Position numbers and translations under genes: made by a program | Notes under the pieces: generated by a model | The model's database searches: none | Seen by the model: the letters and a program-made list of their open reading frames with translations, nothing else | Told to the model about the DNA's origin: nothing | NCBI GenBank assembly: GCA_030434245.1 | Contig: JAUISX010000005.1 | Location: 1 to 64,000, forward strand | Length of the DNA: 64,000 bases | DNA from: Porphyromonadaceae bacterium W3.11 | Lineage (GTDB): Bacteria; Bacteroidota; Bacteroidia; Bacteroidales; Porphyromonadaceae | Direction of reading: 5' to 3' | In this document: piece by piece, positions 51,346 through 60,858 of the stretch | Position numbering within the stretch: position 1 is the first letter of the stretch | Layout of the letters: each line of letters opens with the position of its first letter

Positions 51346-51420
51346 CAACATACGAAGTAGTTATCACCTTTCTACTTATACAATGACTGAGGAATGCTAC
51401 TTCTTTACAACTTTTTTGTG

Positions 51421-51428
51421 TAACTTTG
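51421..51428 (+). promoter_or_regulatory. Candidate -7 box for the DUF177/rpmF unit
   Basis: TAACTTTG matches TAnnTTTG 19 bases upstream of the DUF177 start. The -33 region has no clean TTTG at the right spacing. Confidence 0.45.
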
Positions 51429-51447
51429 CAAAGTTTTATTATGCCCT

Positions 51448-51987
51448 ATGGGTTTGAAAAATAAATATACATTAGACTTTACTCATCCACCTGTAGCGAC
51501 TGAGACGATTCATTACGAACTTGACAAAGCGTTTATAGATGGCATAGAGGATAGCATTTTATTAGATGCTGATGTTACCTTGGAGCTAACAATTGAGCCG
51601 CTTACTGATCAACGTTACCAATTAAATTTGGTTTACGATGGTGAGGTGGTGGTAGAATGCGATAGGTGTCTTCAGCCTTTGTCATTGCCTATGCATGTTG
51701 ACGAAGGGCTTGAGTTAATCCTAGGTGACCACCTTGATGATGAGAATGATGAACAAATTATACTTGATGCACAAGATCCTGTATATGATTTCAGTTGGAT
51801 TTTTTATGAGCTCCTGGCACTGCACTTACCAATCCAGCGGACGCATGATATAGAAGATTGTGATCCTGAATTTGTGAAATATCTAGTGAATGAATTACCA
51901 GAGGAGACACAGCCTGAGGATGATGACAATGTTGATCCTATTTGGCAATCTCTAAAAGACAAGATGGATAAGAATAATAATAACTAA
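51448..51987 (+). CDS. DUF177/YceD-family protein
   Basis: A 179-residue protein recognised by the Cys-Asp-Arg-Cys-Leu-Gln-Pro-Leu motif near residue 71 and by its position just before rpmF, the standard yceD-rpmF arrangement. The family is linked to 23S rRNA accumulation and ribosome assembly. The C-terminus is acidic and Asn-rich. The gap to rpmF is 21 bases. Confidence 0.92.
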   Translation: MGLKNKYTLDFTHPPVATETIHYELDKAFIDGIEDSILLDADVTLELTIEPLTDQRYQLNLVYDGEVVVECDRCLQPLSLPMHVDEGLELILGDHLDDENDEQIILDAQDPVYDFSWIFYELLALHLPIQRTHDIEDCDPEFVKYLVNELPEETQPEDDDNVDPIWQSLKDKMDKNNNN

Positions 51988-52008
51988 AATATATAACAAC
52001 AGAAGATT

Positions 52009-52188
52009 ATGGCAACTCCTAAAAAACGTCAGTCAAAGACAAGAAAAAGATCTCGTCGTACTCATGATGTACTTACAGCTCCTACGCTGACACGCTGTCC
52101 AAATTGTGGTGCATGGCATGTGTATCATACTGTATGCTCAGAGTGTGGCTACTATCGCGGTCAGATCGCTATCGAGATGGATATCTAA
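52009..52188 (+). CDS. rpmF: 50S ribosomal protein L32
   Basis: A 59-residue protein. It starts Met-Ala-Thr-Pro-Lys-Lys-Arg-Gln-Ser-Lys and carries an intact zinc-binding set: Cys-Pro-Asn-Cys and Cys-Ser-Glu-Cys. The zinc-type paralog is thus present. It binds 23S rRNA in the large subunit. It is the last gene of the DUF177-rpmF unit, closed by a strong terminator. Downstream, fatty-acid genes that often follow rpmF are absent; an insertion sequence follows instead. Confidence 0.97.
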   Translation: MATPKKRQSKTRKRSRRTHDVLTAPTLTRCPNCGAWHVYHTVCSECGYYRGQIAIEMDI

Positions 52189-52209
52189 TTGATTGATAAT
52201 CCTAATAAG

Positions 52210-52256
52210 CAAAGGGTAATGTAACCATCGGATTACATTACCCTTTGTTTTTTTAT
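52210..52256 (+). terminator. rpmF terminator
   Basis: Perfect 15-bp stem (52210-52224 with 52233-52247, arm CAAAGGGTAATGTAA) with an 8-base loop and a run of T's. Confidence 0.93.
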
Positions 52257-52371
52257 TTGGGGGTAGTGTCCCCAAAAGTGTGTACGGCAGAATGCGTCTC
52301 TGAAAAGCAAACCTACATATTTTTTCGCTTTGTTTTCCATAAACATTAAAGATAGACCAATAAAGAATTAA

Positions 52372-52410
52372 GGCAAGGCTGTCGTAGCACCGCGGAGACA
52401 CCGCCTTGCC
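52372..52410. terminator. Hairpin inside the insertion sequence
   Basis: GGCAAGGC (52372-52379) pairs with GCCTTGCC (52403-52410), extended by TGTC/GACA across a two-base bulge. It lies downstream of the transposase stop on the minus strand and may end its transcript or shield the IS from outside transcription. Confidence 0.6.
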
Positions 52411-52464
52411 GTATTCTTTTAGGTTGATATCTTTGTGTTGGAAAATAAAGCACATTGTTGTTAT

Positions 52465-53622
52465 TTACTTTTCATTGTTCTTCCTAAGTCCAAGAGTTAG
52501 ATCTCCTATTCTTTTCTTCAGATAGTTTGCATTGATTGCAATACTACCTATCAAGTGTAGAGCGGATTCTACGCTAGGTAATGCACATTTATATCGAGCC
52601 CCTTTCTTTACCTGTCTATTGAAGCGTTCTATCCAGTTAGTACTATGAATGTACTTGCGAACACTGACGTCGTATTTTAGGTATGTGAAGTAATACTCTA
52701 TCCTCTGACCGTTAGCTATTTTTGTGAGAAAAGGATAGCTCTTACGCCATCTGAACGCAAAGTTTTTAAAGCTCTCTAGGCCATCTAAAGGTGAGCTTCT
52801 TGAGCCGTCTTTACTAAAGACCTCCTGTAGATCACTTGCGATGGCTGACTTATCTCGAGGGCGTATCTTTCGAGTTATTTCTCGCTGTAGATGCACCGTG
52901 CAGAGCTGGACTTCCACTTCTGTAAAGTGCTCACGTGCAACCTCTTCAATGTTATTCAACCCGTCTGAAATGATTAGTCCTACCTCTTCGAGTCCTCGGC
53001 TTTTTAGATCCTCAAAAAACTCGCCCCAGATGCCGCTTCCCTCTGTTGGATTATTATAGACACCCACGATGTCTCGACGTCCTTCGCTATCTAAACTCAT
53101 CACTACAAAAAATGCCTCCTTGCTCACACTTTCTCCTCTCCGTACAGGAAGATATGTAGCATCGATAACAAGTGCCTCTAAAGTCCTCGGTAGACGTCTT
53201 TGACGCCACTCTTCTACTGCTTCTTGGGTCGATAAGGAGAGACGATTGATTTGACTCGTACTATAACGTTTACCATACAAACGCTCGAATACTCCAGAGA
53301 TATCCTCCATCGTATTACCGCAGCTATATAGATAACCTGCTAGTTCTCCCATCTCTTTCTCTTGATCTTTGAGAACGCCTAAAATCAAGGGCATGAAGCC
53401 CTGCTGTCGAGTTCGGGGTACTCGTAATTCTAGCATATTACCACTCGCAAAGATGCGACGGGAGCGGTATCCATTGCTCACATCGCCACTATCTTCTTTA
53501 TACAGTTCCCTCTCCCCTTGCATCGCTATTTCGATGATTAACTCCATTAAACGGCCAACTCCATTTGGCTCTGTCATCAAGTTTGATAGAATTTCCTTAA
53601 ATTGCATTTGTGTAAGTCTCAT
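52465..53622 (-). CDS. IS256-family (mutator-type) transposase
   Basis: A 385-residue transposase with an intact DDE set: Asp in Val-Ile-Asp-Ala-Thr-Tyr near residue 150, Asp in Ile-Ser-Asp-Gly-Leu near 217, and Glu in Thr-Asn-Trp-Ile-Glu-Arg-Phe-Asn-Arg near 335. The Cys-Thr-Val-His-Leu-Gln-Arg segment between the second Asp and Glu is the usual IS256 feature. Length is typical, with no frameshift, so the element may be mobile. Confidence 0.95.
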   Translation of the reverse strand: MRLTQMQFKEILSNLMTEPNGVGRLMELIIEIAMQGERELYKEDSGDVSNGYRSRRIFASGNMLELRVPRTRQQGFMPLILGVLKDQEKEMGELAGYLYSCGNTMEDISGVFERLYGKRYSTSQINRLSLSTQEAVEEWRQRRLPRTLEALVIDATYLPVRRGESVSKEAFFVVMSLDSEGRRDIVGVYNNPTEGSGIWGEFFEDLKSRGLEEVGLIISDGLNNIEEVAREHFTEVEVQLCTVHLQREITRKIRPRDKSAIASDLQEVFSKDGSRSSPLDGLESFKNFAFRWRKSYPFLTKIANGQRIEYYFTYLKYDVSVRKYIHSTNWIERFNRQVKKGARYKCALPSVESALHLIGSIAINANYLKKRIGDLTLGLRKNNEK

Positions 53623-53797
53623 CTTCTTGTTTATCTTTTGTTTTTAACTTTTCAAAGATAACATTCTTGGGACTTACACACTTTTTGGGGACAGTATCTA
53701 TTTGGGTTTAAGTTACAACTTACTGCAAGCCTATTTTACCCATTCCTGATATGATAGAGAGGATGGAGTATGGTAAGGGGCTTGATGAAGTTTTAGT

Positions 53798-54970
53798 TTA
53801 GTCCAGTTTCAATACTTCCTGGTATAGTCTCTTGTATATGGGTTGATCTGTATCAATTCCTAAAAGGAAAGGAAGGGCCTTACCTTCTTTCAATAACTTA
53901 CGGATGATGGTACTAGAAATCTCAAACATTGGAGCATCCTCCAGTATCTCAACCTTTTGAGACTGAGCTAGCTTTATGGCTTCGAGTGGATGATGAGGTC
54001 TTGGATATACAAGTATATCAATCTCCTCTAAAAGTTCTGCTGACCGATGCCACTTTTCAAAGTCTTGAAGGCTATCAGATCCTATGAGCAGTGTGAATTT
54101 GTGTTTGGGATACTTCTCCTTAAGATGCCGTATGGTATTGTAAGTGTAGTGAGGCTCAGGAAGATCTAGCTCCTCTAGTGAAAGCTTAACCTTGTGGTAG
54201 TCTTTAATGATTTCCCTAATCCATTCAGCTCTAAAGCTATCGCTTAGCATTGGCTCGCCTTGCTTAAAGGGACTGCGGGGTGTGAGCATAAACCATAATT
54301 CATCGAAGCGATCACTCTTTTCTTCTATGATAAAGTTAGCCAGTCCTATATGCCCCACATGAAGAGGATTAAACGAACCCGGGTATAATAGTACTCTTTT
54401 TTCGCCCCGTATAAATCTTGTTAGTATGTTGCTACCTTGTTGGCAAGCCGCCTCGAGATCATCATTGACTACAATAAAGTCGTAGAATGGAGCATAGCTA
54501 AGCTCCTCTTTCGCTCGTTGAAGTCTCTGCTCAATCTTTTCAGGAGCATCTGTCCCTCTTGATTCCAATCTTTTTCTTAGCTCATCAATGCTAGGGGGTT
54601 GAATGAAAATCGTGATGGCATCATCACCATAGATTTCTTTTATCCTCATAGCCCCCTTGACATCAATGTCTAGAATGACATTTTCACCCCGCTCCAAGTT
54701 CTTGTCAACTTCACTTTTGAGTGTGCCGTAGAAATGACCTTTATAGACCTCCTCAAATTCAAGGAACTCACCTTTCTCAATCTTTCTTCGGAAATCATCT
54801 TCTGAAAGGAAATAGTAATGGATACCATCTTTCTCCTTCCCACGAGGTGCTCGCGAAGTAGCAGAGATAGAAAATTTCCCTTTGAGTCCGTATTCAGAGA
54901 GCAGTTTGTCTATAATTGTGCTTTTGCCTGATCCACTTGGTGCCGAAAAGATTATTAGTTTTCCCTTCAC
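53798..54970 (-). CDS. gmk-nadD: Fused guanylate kinase - nicotinate-nucleotide adenylyltransferase
   Basis: A 390-residue single reading frame. Residues 1-190 are guanylate kinase: P-loop Ser-Ala-Pro-Ser-Gly-Ser-Gly-Lys-Ser-Thr (9-18), Ser-Arg-Ala-Pro-Arg, and Ile-Leu-Asp-Ile-Asp-Val-Lys-Gly-Ala. Residues about 191-390 are NadD: Gly-Ser-Phe-Asn-Pro-Leu-His-Val-Gly-His (198-207), Gly-Ser-Asp-Ser-Leu, and Ile-Ser-Ser-Thr-Ile-Ile-Arg near 348. Both active sites look complete. The linker is only a few residues. The enzyme would phosphorylate GMP and make deamido-NAD. gmk and nadD are neighbours in many Bacteroidetes; here they are joined. yicC lies 27 bases upstream. Confidence 0.93.
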   Translation of the reverse strand: MKGKLIIFSAPSGSGKSTIIDKLLSEYGLKGKFSISATSRAPRGKEKDGIHYYFLSEDDFRRKIEKGEFLEFEEVYKGHFYGTLKSEVDKNLERGENVILDIDVKGAMRIKEIYGDDAITIFIQPPSIDELRKRLESRGTDAPEKIEQRLQRAKEELSYAPFYDFIVVNDDLEAACQQGSNILTRFIRGEKRVLLYPGSFNPLHVGHIGLANFIIEEKSDRFDELWFMLTPRSPFKQGEPMLSDSFRAEWIREIIKDYHKVKLSLEELDLPEPHYTYNTIRHLKEKYPKHKFTLLIGSDSLQDFEKWHRSAELLEEIDILVYPRPHHPLEAIKLAQSQKVEILEDAPMFEISSTIIRKLLKEGKALPFLLGIDTDQPIYKRLYQEVLKLD

Positions 54971-54997
54971 GATAACTGGTGTTAGAGTGTTACTGAT

Positions 54998-55882
54998 TTA
55001 GAGCACGTTAAGTACCTGCTCTTTGATCTGCTCAAGCTCATCTTTCATCTTCACTACGATTTTTTGAAGAGTAGCGTGATTACTTTTAGAACCTAGAGTA
55101 TTAATTTCCCTACCAATCTCCTGAGCTATAAAACCAAGTTTTCGCCCTTGTCCGACCTCGTCTTGCTCTAAAGTATTGAGGAAGTATTCGAGGTGATTGC
55201 TAAGTCTATTCTTCTCCTCGTTCACATCAAGTTTCTCAATATAATAGATCATCTCTTGTTCTAAGCGAGAGTGATCGTAGTCGATATCTATGTATTTCTT
55301 GAGTCCATCCTCAAGACGCTCGCGAATTTCGGTGATACGTTCTTTTTCGTAAGGGTCAACGGTTGCCAGCAACTCTTGGATGCTAGTAATATTTTTAACG
55401 AACCCTTGATAAAGCGATTCACCCTCTTGGTTACGAAATTCATTGAGCTGCTGGCAGGCTTCCTTTATCGCATTAAGCGTGATTGATTCCAACTCCTTAG
55501 CTTGTTCAGGGTTTTCCTCGACATCATACTGCATCACGCCAGGAAGCGAAAGAATGGTGCGCATAGGATCCTTAGGGAGCGGAACACCGCTAACATTGCT
55601 GAATTCCTGAAACTTATCCCAGTACTTCTTGGCTAAGTCCGCATTGAGGTTGATGTTAGGCTCCTCATTAAGCTGCTCTAGATTGATGAAGACATCTATC
55701 TTTCCTCTCTGTAATTCCTCTGTGATAAGTTTGCGCACGGGCATCTCTAGGTGTCTGATATCACTAGGGAAGCGTAGGTTGATATCCGCCTGTTTGCTAT
55801 TGACGGATCTCAACTCTACAGTAATCTTTTTATTTCTTGATTTCGCTTCAGCTTTGCCGAAACCAGTCATTGAATGTATCAT
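54998..55882 (-). CDS. yicC: YicC/YloC-family endoribonuclease-like protein
   Basis: A 294-residue soluble helical protein. The N-terminus Met-Ile-His-Ser-Met-Thr-Gly-Phe-Gly-Lys-Ala and the C-terminal DUF1732 region with Gly-Arg-Lys-Leu-Gly-Phe-Ile-Ala-Gln-Glu-Ile-Gly-Arg-Glu-Ile-Asn-Thr-Leu-Gly-Ser-Lys are diagnostic. Members are reported as metal-dependent endoribonucleases. It is the gene just upstream of gmk in many bacteria, as here. Length is standard, and secA lies six bases upstream. Confidence 0.93.
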   Translation of the reverse strand: MIHSMTGFGKAEAKSRNKKITVELRSVNSKQADINLRFPSDIRHLEMPVRKLITEELQRGKIDVFINLEQLNEEPNINLNADLAKKYWDKFQEFSNVSGVPLPKDPMRTILSLPGVMQYDVEENPEQAKELESITLNAIKEACQQLNEFRNQEGESLYQGFVKNITSIQELLATVDPYEKERITEIRERLEDGLKKYIDIDYDHSRLEQEMIYYIEKLDVNEEKNRLSNHLEYFLNTLEQDEVGQGRKLGFIAQEIGREINTLGSKSNHATLQKIVVKMKDELEQIKEQVLNVL

Positions 55883-55888
55883 ATGCTC

Positions 55889-58800
55889 TTATAGATTCTT
55901 TCCGTGACAGTTCTTGAATTTCTTTCCACTACCACATGGGCATGGGTCGTTACGTCCAATCTTTTCCTCTGCGATGTAAGGTTGTTGCTTCTCCTTCGTT
56001 TGGCTCGCAGCCTGACCAGCCTCGTAGCGTGCTTGTGCGGCTGCTTCGTAATCATCTTTTTGCTCACGATAGCGGCGTTGTTTTCTAGCACGAGGGTCTT
56101 CCCTGTGTTCACGGACCTGAACCTTTCTCTCCTCATCTTCTTGAGGTGCGATGTTAATATGACCACGCATGATAATTTCAGAAGCCTTTTGGTTCATATC
56201 AACGACCATTTGGCGGAATAACTCATACGCTTCCATTTTGAAGATAACAAGAGGGTCCTTATTTTCATACGAAGCAGTTCGTACCGCATTCTGTAATTCA
56301 TCCATAGCCAGAAGATGTCGTTCCCAAGCATCATCAATGGTATAGAGTAGGATAGTCTTATGAAAAGCCGTAACTACGCTTTTAGAGCCACTCTCTACTG
56401 CTTCCTTAAGATCTGTAGCTATGTTATAAGCAAGCTTTCCATCACTGATAGGGATGTAAATTTTCTGAACCTTATCACCATGTTCTTCGTAAAATGCCTT
56501 CAGTACAGGTTGAGCTACTTCAGCAATCCTATCAGATCGTCTTTCCAGGGTGTCCAATACAGCATCCATTACCTTATCTATGGCACTCTCTGGATTCAAG
56601 CGTTTATACTCATCTTCTGTAATGGTAAGCTCTGTAGCAAAGGCGGTGAATACATCCTGCTTAAATTCATCAAATGAGATGCTTGGAACGCCCTGACAAA
56701 TGTTCTCAGCTGTTTGGGTTAGTGTGTTGAGGACGTCGAGTCCTACACGTTCACCCATGAGAGCATGATTGCGTCGGGTGTAAATTACATTACGTTGTGC
56801 ATTCTTGACATCATCATAATCCAGAAGGTGTTTACGGACGCCATAGTTATTCTCTTCTACTTTCTTTTGGGCATTCTCTATCTGTTTAGTTAGAGCTTTA
56901 TTCTCTAGCATATCATCATCTTCGAAGCCCATATTGGATAGCCATCTGGAGATTCTATCCGAAGCAAATAGCCTCATTAGGCGGTCTTCAAATGATACGA
57001 AGAAGACGGATGATCCTGGGTCTCCTTGACGACCAGCACGACCTCTCAACTGTCTGTCCACTCTTCGAGACTCATGCCGTTCAGTACCAATGATAGCCAG
57101 TCCACCTGCGGCTCTAACCTCCTCAGTAAGCTTGATGTCGGTACCACGACCAGCCATGTTGGTTGCAATCGTTACGGTGCCTTTCTTACCTGCTTCTGCT
57201 ACAATTTCAGCTTCTTTCTGGTGTAACTTAGCATTCAGCACGTTGTGAGGGATTTTTCGTAGGTCTAGCATCTTGCTGAGCAGTTCCGAGATCTCTACTG
57301 AGGTGGTACCCACTAGCACAGGTCGACCTTTATTTACCATCTCCTCAATCTCATTGATGATGGCAGCATATTTCCCTTTTGCTGTTTTATAGATACGGTC
57401 ATTCTCATCAATACGAGCAATCGGTTTGTTGGTCGGAATAACGACCACATCCAGCTCATAAATGTCCCAAAATTCTTTTGCTTCAGTTTCGGCTGTACCT
57501 GTCATCCCTGATAACTTGTGGTACATCCTAAAGTAGTTCTGAAGCGTAATAGTAGCTTTAGTCTGAGAGGCAGCTTCTACCTTTACCCTCTCCTTCGCTT
57601 CAATAGCTTGATGCAGACCATCAGAGTATCTACGGCCATCCATGATACGTCCAGTTTGCTCATCTACGATCATTACCTTATTATCCATAACGACGTACTG
57701 ATCGTCCTTTTCGAATAGCGTATAAGCTTTGAGCAGCTGTTGGATGGTGTGTACACGCTCACTCTTGATGGAGTATGTTGTTAGTAGCTCATCTTTTTTC
57801 TCCGCTTTTTGAGCATCGGTAAGGTCTTGATTCTCTAGGTCGGAAAGCTGAGTTGCAATGTCTGGAAGAACAAAGAATTTAGGGTCATCACTGTTACCAG
57901 TCAAGAGGTCTATACCCTTATCTGTTAGCTCTATCTGATTGTTCTTTTCCTCGATAACGAAGTATAGGTCATCTGTTACGATGTACATATTCTTCATGTT
58001 ATCTTGCATGTATAGAGCTTCTGTATCAAGTAACTTAGCTTTGATGCCCTCTTCGCTTAGGAACTTAATCAGAGGTTTACTCTTAGGGAGTCCCTTAAAG
58101 CTTCTGTATAGGAGTAGGAAGCCCTCCTCCTGTTGTTTTTTGTCTTCGCTCTTAATAAGTTTTTTAGCATCTGCCAATAGTCTAGAGCAGAGGTTTTTCT
58201 GTGCATTGACAACCGTCTCCACATTCCCACGGAATTCCTCAAACATTAGGTCTCCTTTGGACTCAACAGGACCCGATATAATCAATGGTGTACGAGCATC
58301 ATCAATCAAAACGGAGTCCACCTCATCCACAATGGCGTAGTTGTGCTTCCTCTGAACTAAATCCTCAGGGCTACGAGCCATATTATCTCTTAGGTAGTCA
58401 AAGCCAAATTCATTATTGGTGCCGAAGGTAATGTCACAGTTATATGCTCTCTTTCTTGCTTCTGAATTAGGCTCGTGCTTGTCAATACAGTCCACGCTTA
58501 ACCCATGGAACATATATAATGGTCCCATCCACTCCGCATCACGCTTAGAGAGGTAATCATTCACGGTAACAACGTGTACACCATTACCTGTGAGGGCATT
58601 AAGGAACACCGGTAATGTAGCTACTAAGGTCTTACCTTCACCAGTTGCCATCTCAGCTATTTTTCCTTCGTGTAGGACTACCCCACCAAAGAGCTGGACA
58701 TCATAGTGAACCATGTTCCACTTAGTGACATTACCACCAGCTTTCCATTCATTTACATATATGGCTTTATCACCCTCGATACGTACAAAGTCATGATTGA

Positions 58801-59218
58801 TAGCAAGATCTTTGTCAAAATCATTAGCAGTGACTACGATCTCTTCATTCTCGGAAAAGCGCTTTGCGGTCTCTTTGACGATGGAGAAAGCATCGGGTAG
58901 AAGCTCATCAAGCTTTTTCTCAAGTTTGTCAAGGATTTCATCCTCCAGTTTATCTACCTTAGCCCATACTTCTTCTCTTCCCGCTAGATGAAGATCGTCA
59001 ACACCTACCTTTAGCTGTTTTATTTCATCTCTTTCAGGTTTTACGAAGTCTTGTAGCTCCTGACGCATTTCAGCTGTTCTTGCTCTCAGCTCATCATTAG
59101 AGAGTTTAGAAATGGTTTGATACGCCTCATGGATTTTCGACACATAGGGTGAAATCTCCTTGAGGTCACGCTGTGATTTATTTCCAAATATTTTGGATAG
59201 AAAATTATTTATTCCCAT
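55889..59218 (-). CDS. secA: Preprotein translocase ATPase SecA
   Basis: A 1109-residue motor that pushes unfolded proteins through SecYEG. Walker A Met-Ala-Thr-Gly-Glu-Gly-Lys-Thr lies near residue 190, followed by Val-Asn-Asp-Tyr-Leu-Ser-Lys-Arg-Asp, the Walker B [14 protein letters not shown], and the second ATPase domain with Asn-Met-Ala-Gly-Arg-Gly-Thr-Asp and [13 protein letters not shown]. The C-terminal zinc finger [13 protein letters not shown] is intact. The long length is typical of Bacteroidetes SecA. Confidence 0.98.
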   Translation of the reverse strand: MGINNFLSKIFGNKSQRDLKEISPYVSKIHEAYQTISKLSNDELRARTAEMRQELQDFVKPERDEIKQLKVGVDDLHLAGREEVWAKVDKLEDEILDKLEKKLDELLPDAFSIVKETAKRFSENEEIVVTANDFDKDLAINHDFVRIEGDKAIYVNEWKAGGNVTKWNMVHYDVQLFGGVVLHEGKIAEMATGEGKTLVATLPVFLNALTGNGVHVVTVNDYLSKRDAEWMGPLYMFHGLSVDCIDKHEPNSEARKRAYNCDITFGTNNEFGFDYLRDNMARSPEDLVQRKHNYAIVDEVDSVLIDDARTPLIISGPVESKGDLMFEEFRGNVETVVNAQKNLCSRLLADAKKLIKSEDKKQQEEGFLLLYRSFKGLPKSKPLIKFLSEEGIKAKLLDTEALYMQDNMKNMYIVTDDLYFVIEEKNNQIELTDKGIDLLTGNSDDPKFFVLPDIATQLSDLENQDLTDAQKAEKKDELLTTYSIKSERVHTIQQLLKAYTLFEKDDQYVVMDNKVMIVDEQTGRIMDGRRYSDGLHQAIEAKERVKVEAASQTKATITLQNYFRMYHKLSGMTGTAETEAKEFWDIYELDVVVIPTNKPIARIDENDRIYKTAKGKYAAIINEIEEMVNKGRPVLVGTTSVEISELLSKMLDLRKIPHNVLNAKLHQKEAEIVAEAGKKGTVTIATNMAGRGTDIKLTEEVRAAGGLAIIGTERHESRRVDRQLRGRAGRQGDPGSSVFFVSFEDRLMRLFASDRISRWLSNMGFEDDDMLENKALTKQIENAQKKVEENNYGVRKHLLDYDDVKNAQRNVIYTRRNHALMGERVGLDVLNTLTQTAENICQGVPSISFDEFKQDVFTAFATELTITEDEYKRLNPESAIDKVMDAVLDTLERRSDRIAEVAQPVLKAFYEEHGDKVQKIYIPISDGKLAYNIATDLKEAVESGSKSVVTAFHKTILLYTIDDAWERHLLAMDELQNAVRTASYENKDPLVIFKMEAYELFRQMVVDMNQKASEIIMRGHINIAPQEDEERKVQVREHREDPRARKQRRYREQKDDYEAAAQARYEAGQAASQTKEKQQPYIAEEKIGRNDPCPCGSGKKFKNCHGKNL

Positions 59219-59277
59219 TATATATTATTGTTATTCTATTTATATCTACTTAATTGACTCTATTACTCTAAGACTAG

Positions 59278-60858
59278 TTAGGGAGTCGGAGGCCGTATCT
59301 TTAGGACTTTAGATACCTTCTTACTGACCTCTCTTAGATCAATAGGGGTGTGTATCTTTTCTGCTTTTATATCTGGATGAACCATTACGAAGATGGTCGG
59401 GGTCGCAGTCATTTTATACTTTTGGATACCCTCGCTCTTACTGAGATCCTCAATGACCCATCCTGGTAGTAATTCATAAATGACATCAGCCCTATTATTG
59501 TGCAATGCTTTGTTCAAAGCTGATTGCCAGTACCTATTTTCTGAGTTGCCAATAGCTTCGGAGCGTAACCGATGTTCCTCAATAGCGTATTGTATGCCGC
59601 TAAAGTCTATGAGGAAGTTACTCACTGCAGTTTGGATCTGCTCAAGAGTTACAGGACTGTAATTTTTTATAACTTCATGGTTTAGAAAGACCTCTCCATT
59701 TGGTGTGATCTCATCAATAAATCCTTGATGCCCATACTTGGCATTAAGGTACATATTCATTAACGCCTTGCACCTAGATGGTCTGAATATTCTTTGCTCC
59801 TTGATAATAGGAGTACGTTCAATCGCAGTTGCATTTCCTGTAAGGGCTATTAGGGTATTAGATCTCCCTACGCTCTTATCAATGATGCGTAGTAAGTTTG
59901 CAATTGCTCTATCAAGTCGGTAGTACGAGTCTATCACTTCTGGAGAGATGTCTGACTCCGCATTATCGCCTGCACTAACTGTGAAGTGAATGGTCAGTAA
60001 GTCGGTAACCTGGTCATTACCCAGTAACGAGTAATTCAGTAGTCGATTGGCAACCTCTACTACATCATCATTAACTAGACCACTTTCTTTGTATTTGATT
60101 ATATCTTTATTGGATCTTTCAAATGTATGGCTGAATGACTTTGTAGCTCCATTCGGAAGGATGTCGGAATATTTTTTCTGAAATTCGTTAGCGTAAAGAG
60201 CCTGCCATGTTATCCCTTTATTAAGCTTACTGACTACACCCTCTGAATTGCTATTAAGCTGTTCGATGTATTTAGGAAAGCCTCCTTTATAGTATGTGGA
60301 ACTAGCCCATCGTCCTGTAGAACTATCTATCCAGAAGGCACCATCAGCTAGCTGACCTCCAGCTATTATGGCTTCTTCAGCCGATGGAGCTATTGAATAT
60401 ACAATGCTAATACCCGCACTATTTTGTTTTAATTGGTCCGAAATACTCGGGGCCGACAGTGCTAATGGAGATAATCTGTCTGAAGTAGCATATCCTGTGT
60501 GGGATTTATCCTCCAGTGCAGAGGTGGCAGTTATGCGTCGTCCATCACTAAGTTTGATCAGTGGTTGGCGAGCTGTTATTCCATTTGCTAGGGCTGTGGT
60601 ACCAGTCTGAAGGATAGCTTCAGATGCGGTAGCATCGGCTGATAGAAGTGGATTTAACACCTCTGTGTATAACCTACCTGACTCTATTAGCTGCTTGATC
60701 CCATCATTATTGGGCATCTGCTTAGATAGCTCTATCAGTAGATCGCTCCTAAGCTCCTCAACGCTAATCATCACAAATAACTTGGGTGATTGTGCGTTAA
60801 GTATCCCTACTTGACATAGAGCCAATAGTGAAACTAATCCAGTCAGTAATCTATTCAT
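59278..60858 (-). CDS. Degenerate alkaline-phosphatase-superfamily exported protein
   Basis: A 526-residue exported protein (signal peptide to about residue 22, ending Asn-Ala-Gln). The overall layout is that of PafA-type type I phosphodiesterase/alkaline phosphatases: Ser-Ser-Thr-Gly-Arg-Trp-Ala-Ser-Ser-Thr-Tyr-Tyr, Tyr-Arg-Leu-Asp-Arg-Ala-Ile-Ala-Asn-Leu-Leu. But expected metal and nucleophile positions are changed: the first-strand Asp is replaced in Ser-Val-Glu-Glu; the usual Thr-Ala-Pro-Gly-His-Ala-Ser is Ser-Ala-Asp-Ala-Thr-Ala-Ser; the usual Asp-His-Gly is Gly-Asn-Ala. It is probably an inactive pseudo-enzyme. It overlaps the next upstream gene by four bases. Confidence 0.75.
   Translation of the reverse strand: MNRLLTGLVSLLALCQVGILNAQSPKLFVMISVEELRSDLLIELSKQMPNNDGIKQLIESGRLYTEVLNPLLSADATASEAILQTGTTALANGITARQPLIKLSDGRRITATSALEDKSHTGYATSDRLSPLALSAPSISDQLKQNSAGISIVYSIAPSAEEAIIAGGQLADGAFWIDSSTGRWASSTYYKGGFPKYIEQLNSNSEGVVSKLNKGITWQALYANEFQKKYSDILPNGATKSFSHTFERSNKDIIKYKESGLVNDDVVEVANRLLNYSLLGNDQVTDLLTIHFTVSAGDNAESDISPEVIDSYYRLDRAIANLLRIIDKSVGRSNTLIALTGNATAIERTPIIKEQRIFRPSRCKALMNMYLNAKYGHQGFIDEITPNGEVFLNHEVIKNYSPVTLEQIQTAVSNFLIDFSGIQYAIEEHRLRSEAIGNSENRYWQSALNKALHNNRADVIYELLPGWVIEDLSKSEGIQKYKMTATPTIFVMVHPDIKAEKIHTPIDLREVSKKVSKVLKIRPPTP

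Larger units (their letters stand above)
52262..53698 (-). mobile_element. IS256-family insertion sequence (about 1.44 kb)
   Basis: A complete element with one full-length transposase. The left tip reads GGTAGTGTCCCCAAAA and the right tip, read outward-in, GATACTGTCCCCAAAA (14 of 16 identical), a usual IS256-type terminal repeat. TATTTGGG occurs directly outside both ends (52254-52261 and 53699-53706), consistent with an 8-bp target duplication; the left tip then has two extra G's in a G-run, so the exact left end may be 52262 to 52264. It sits between rpmF's terminator and the gmk-nadD gene and disrupts no visible gene. Confidence 0.85.
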
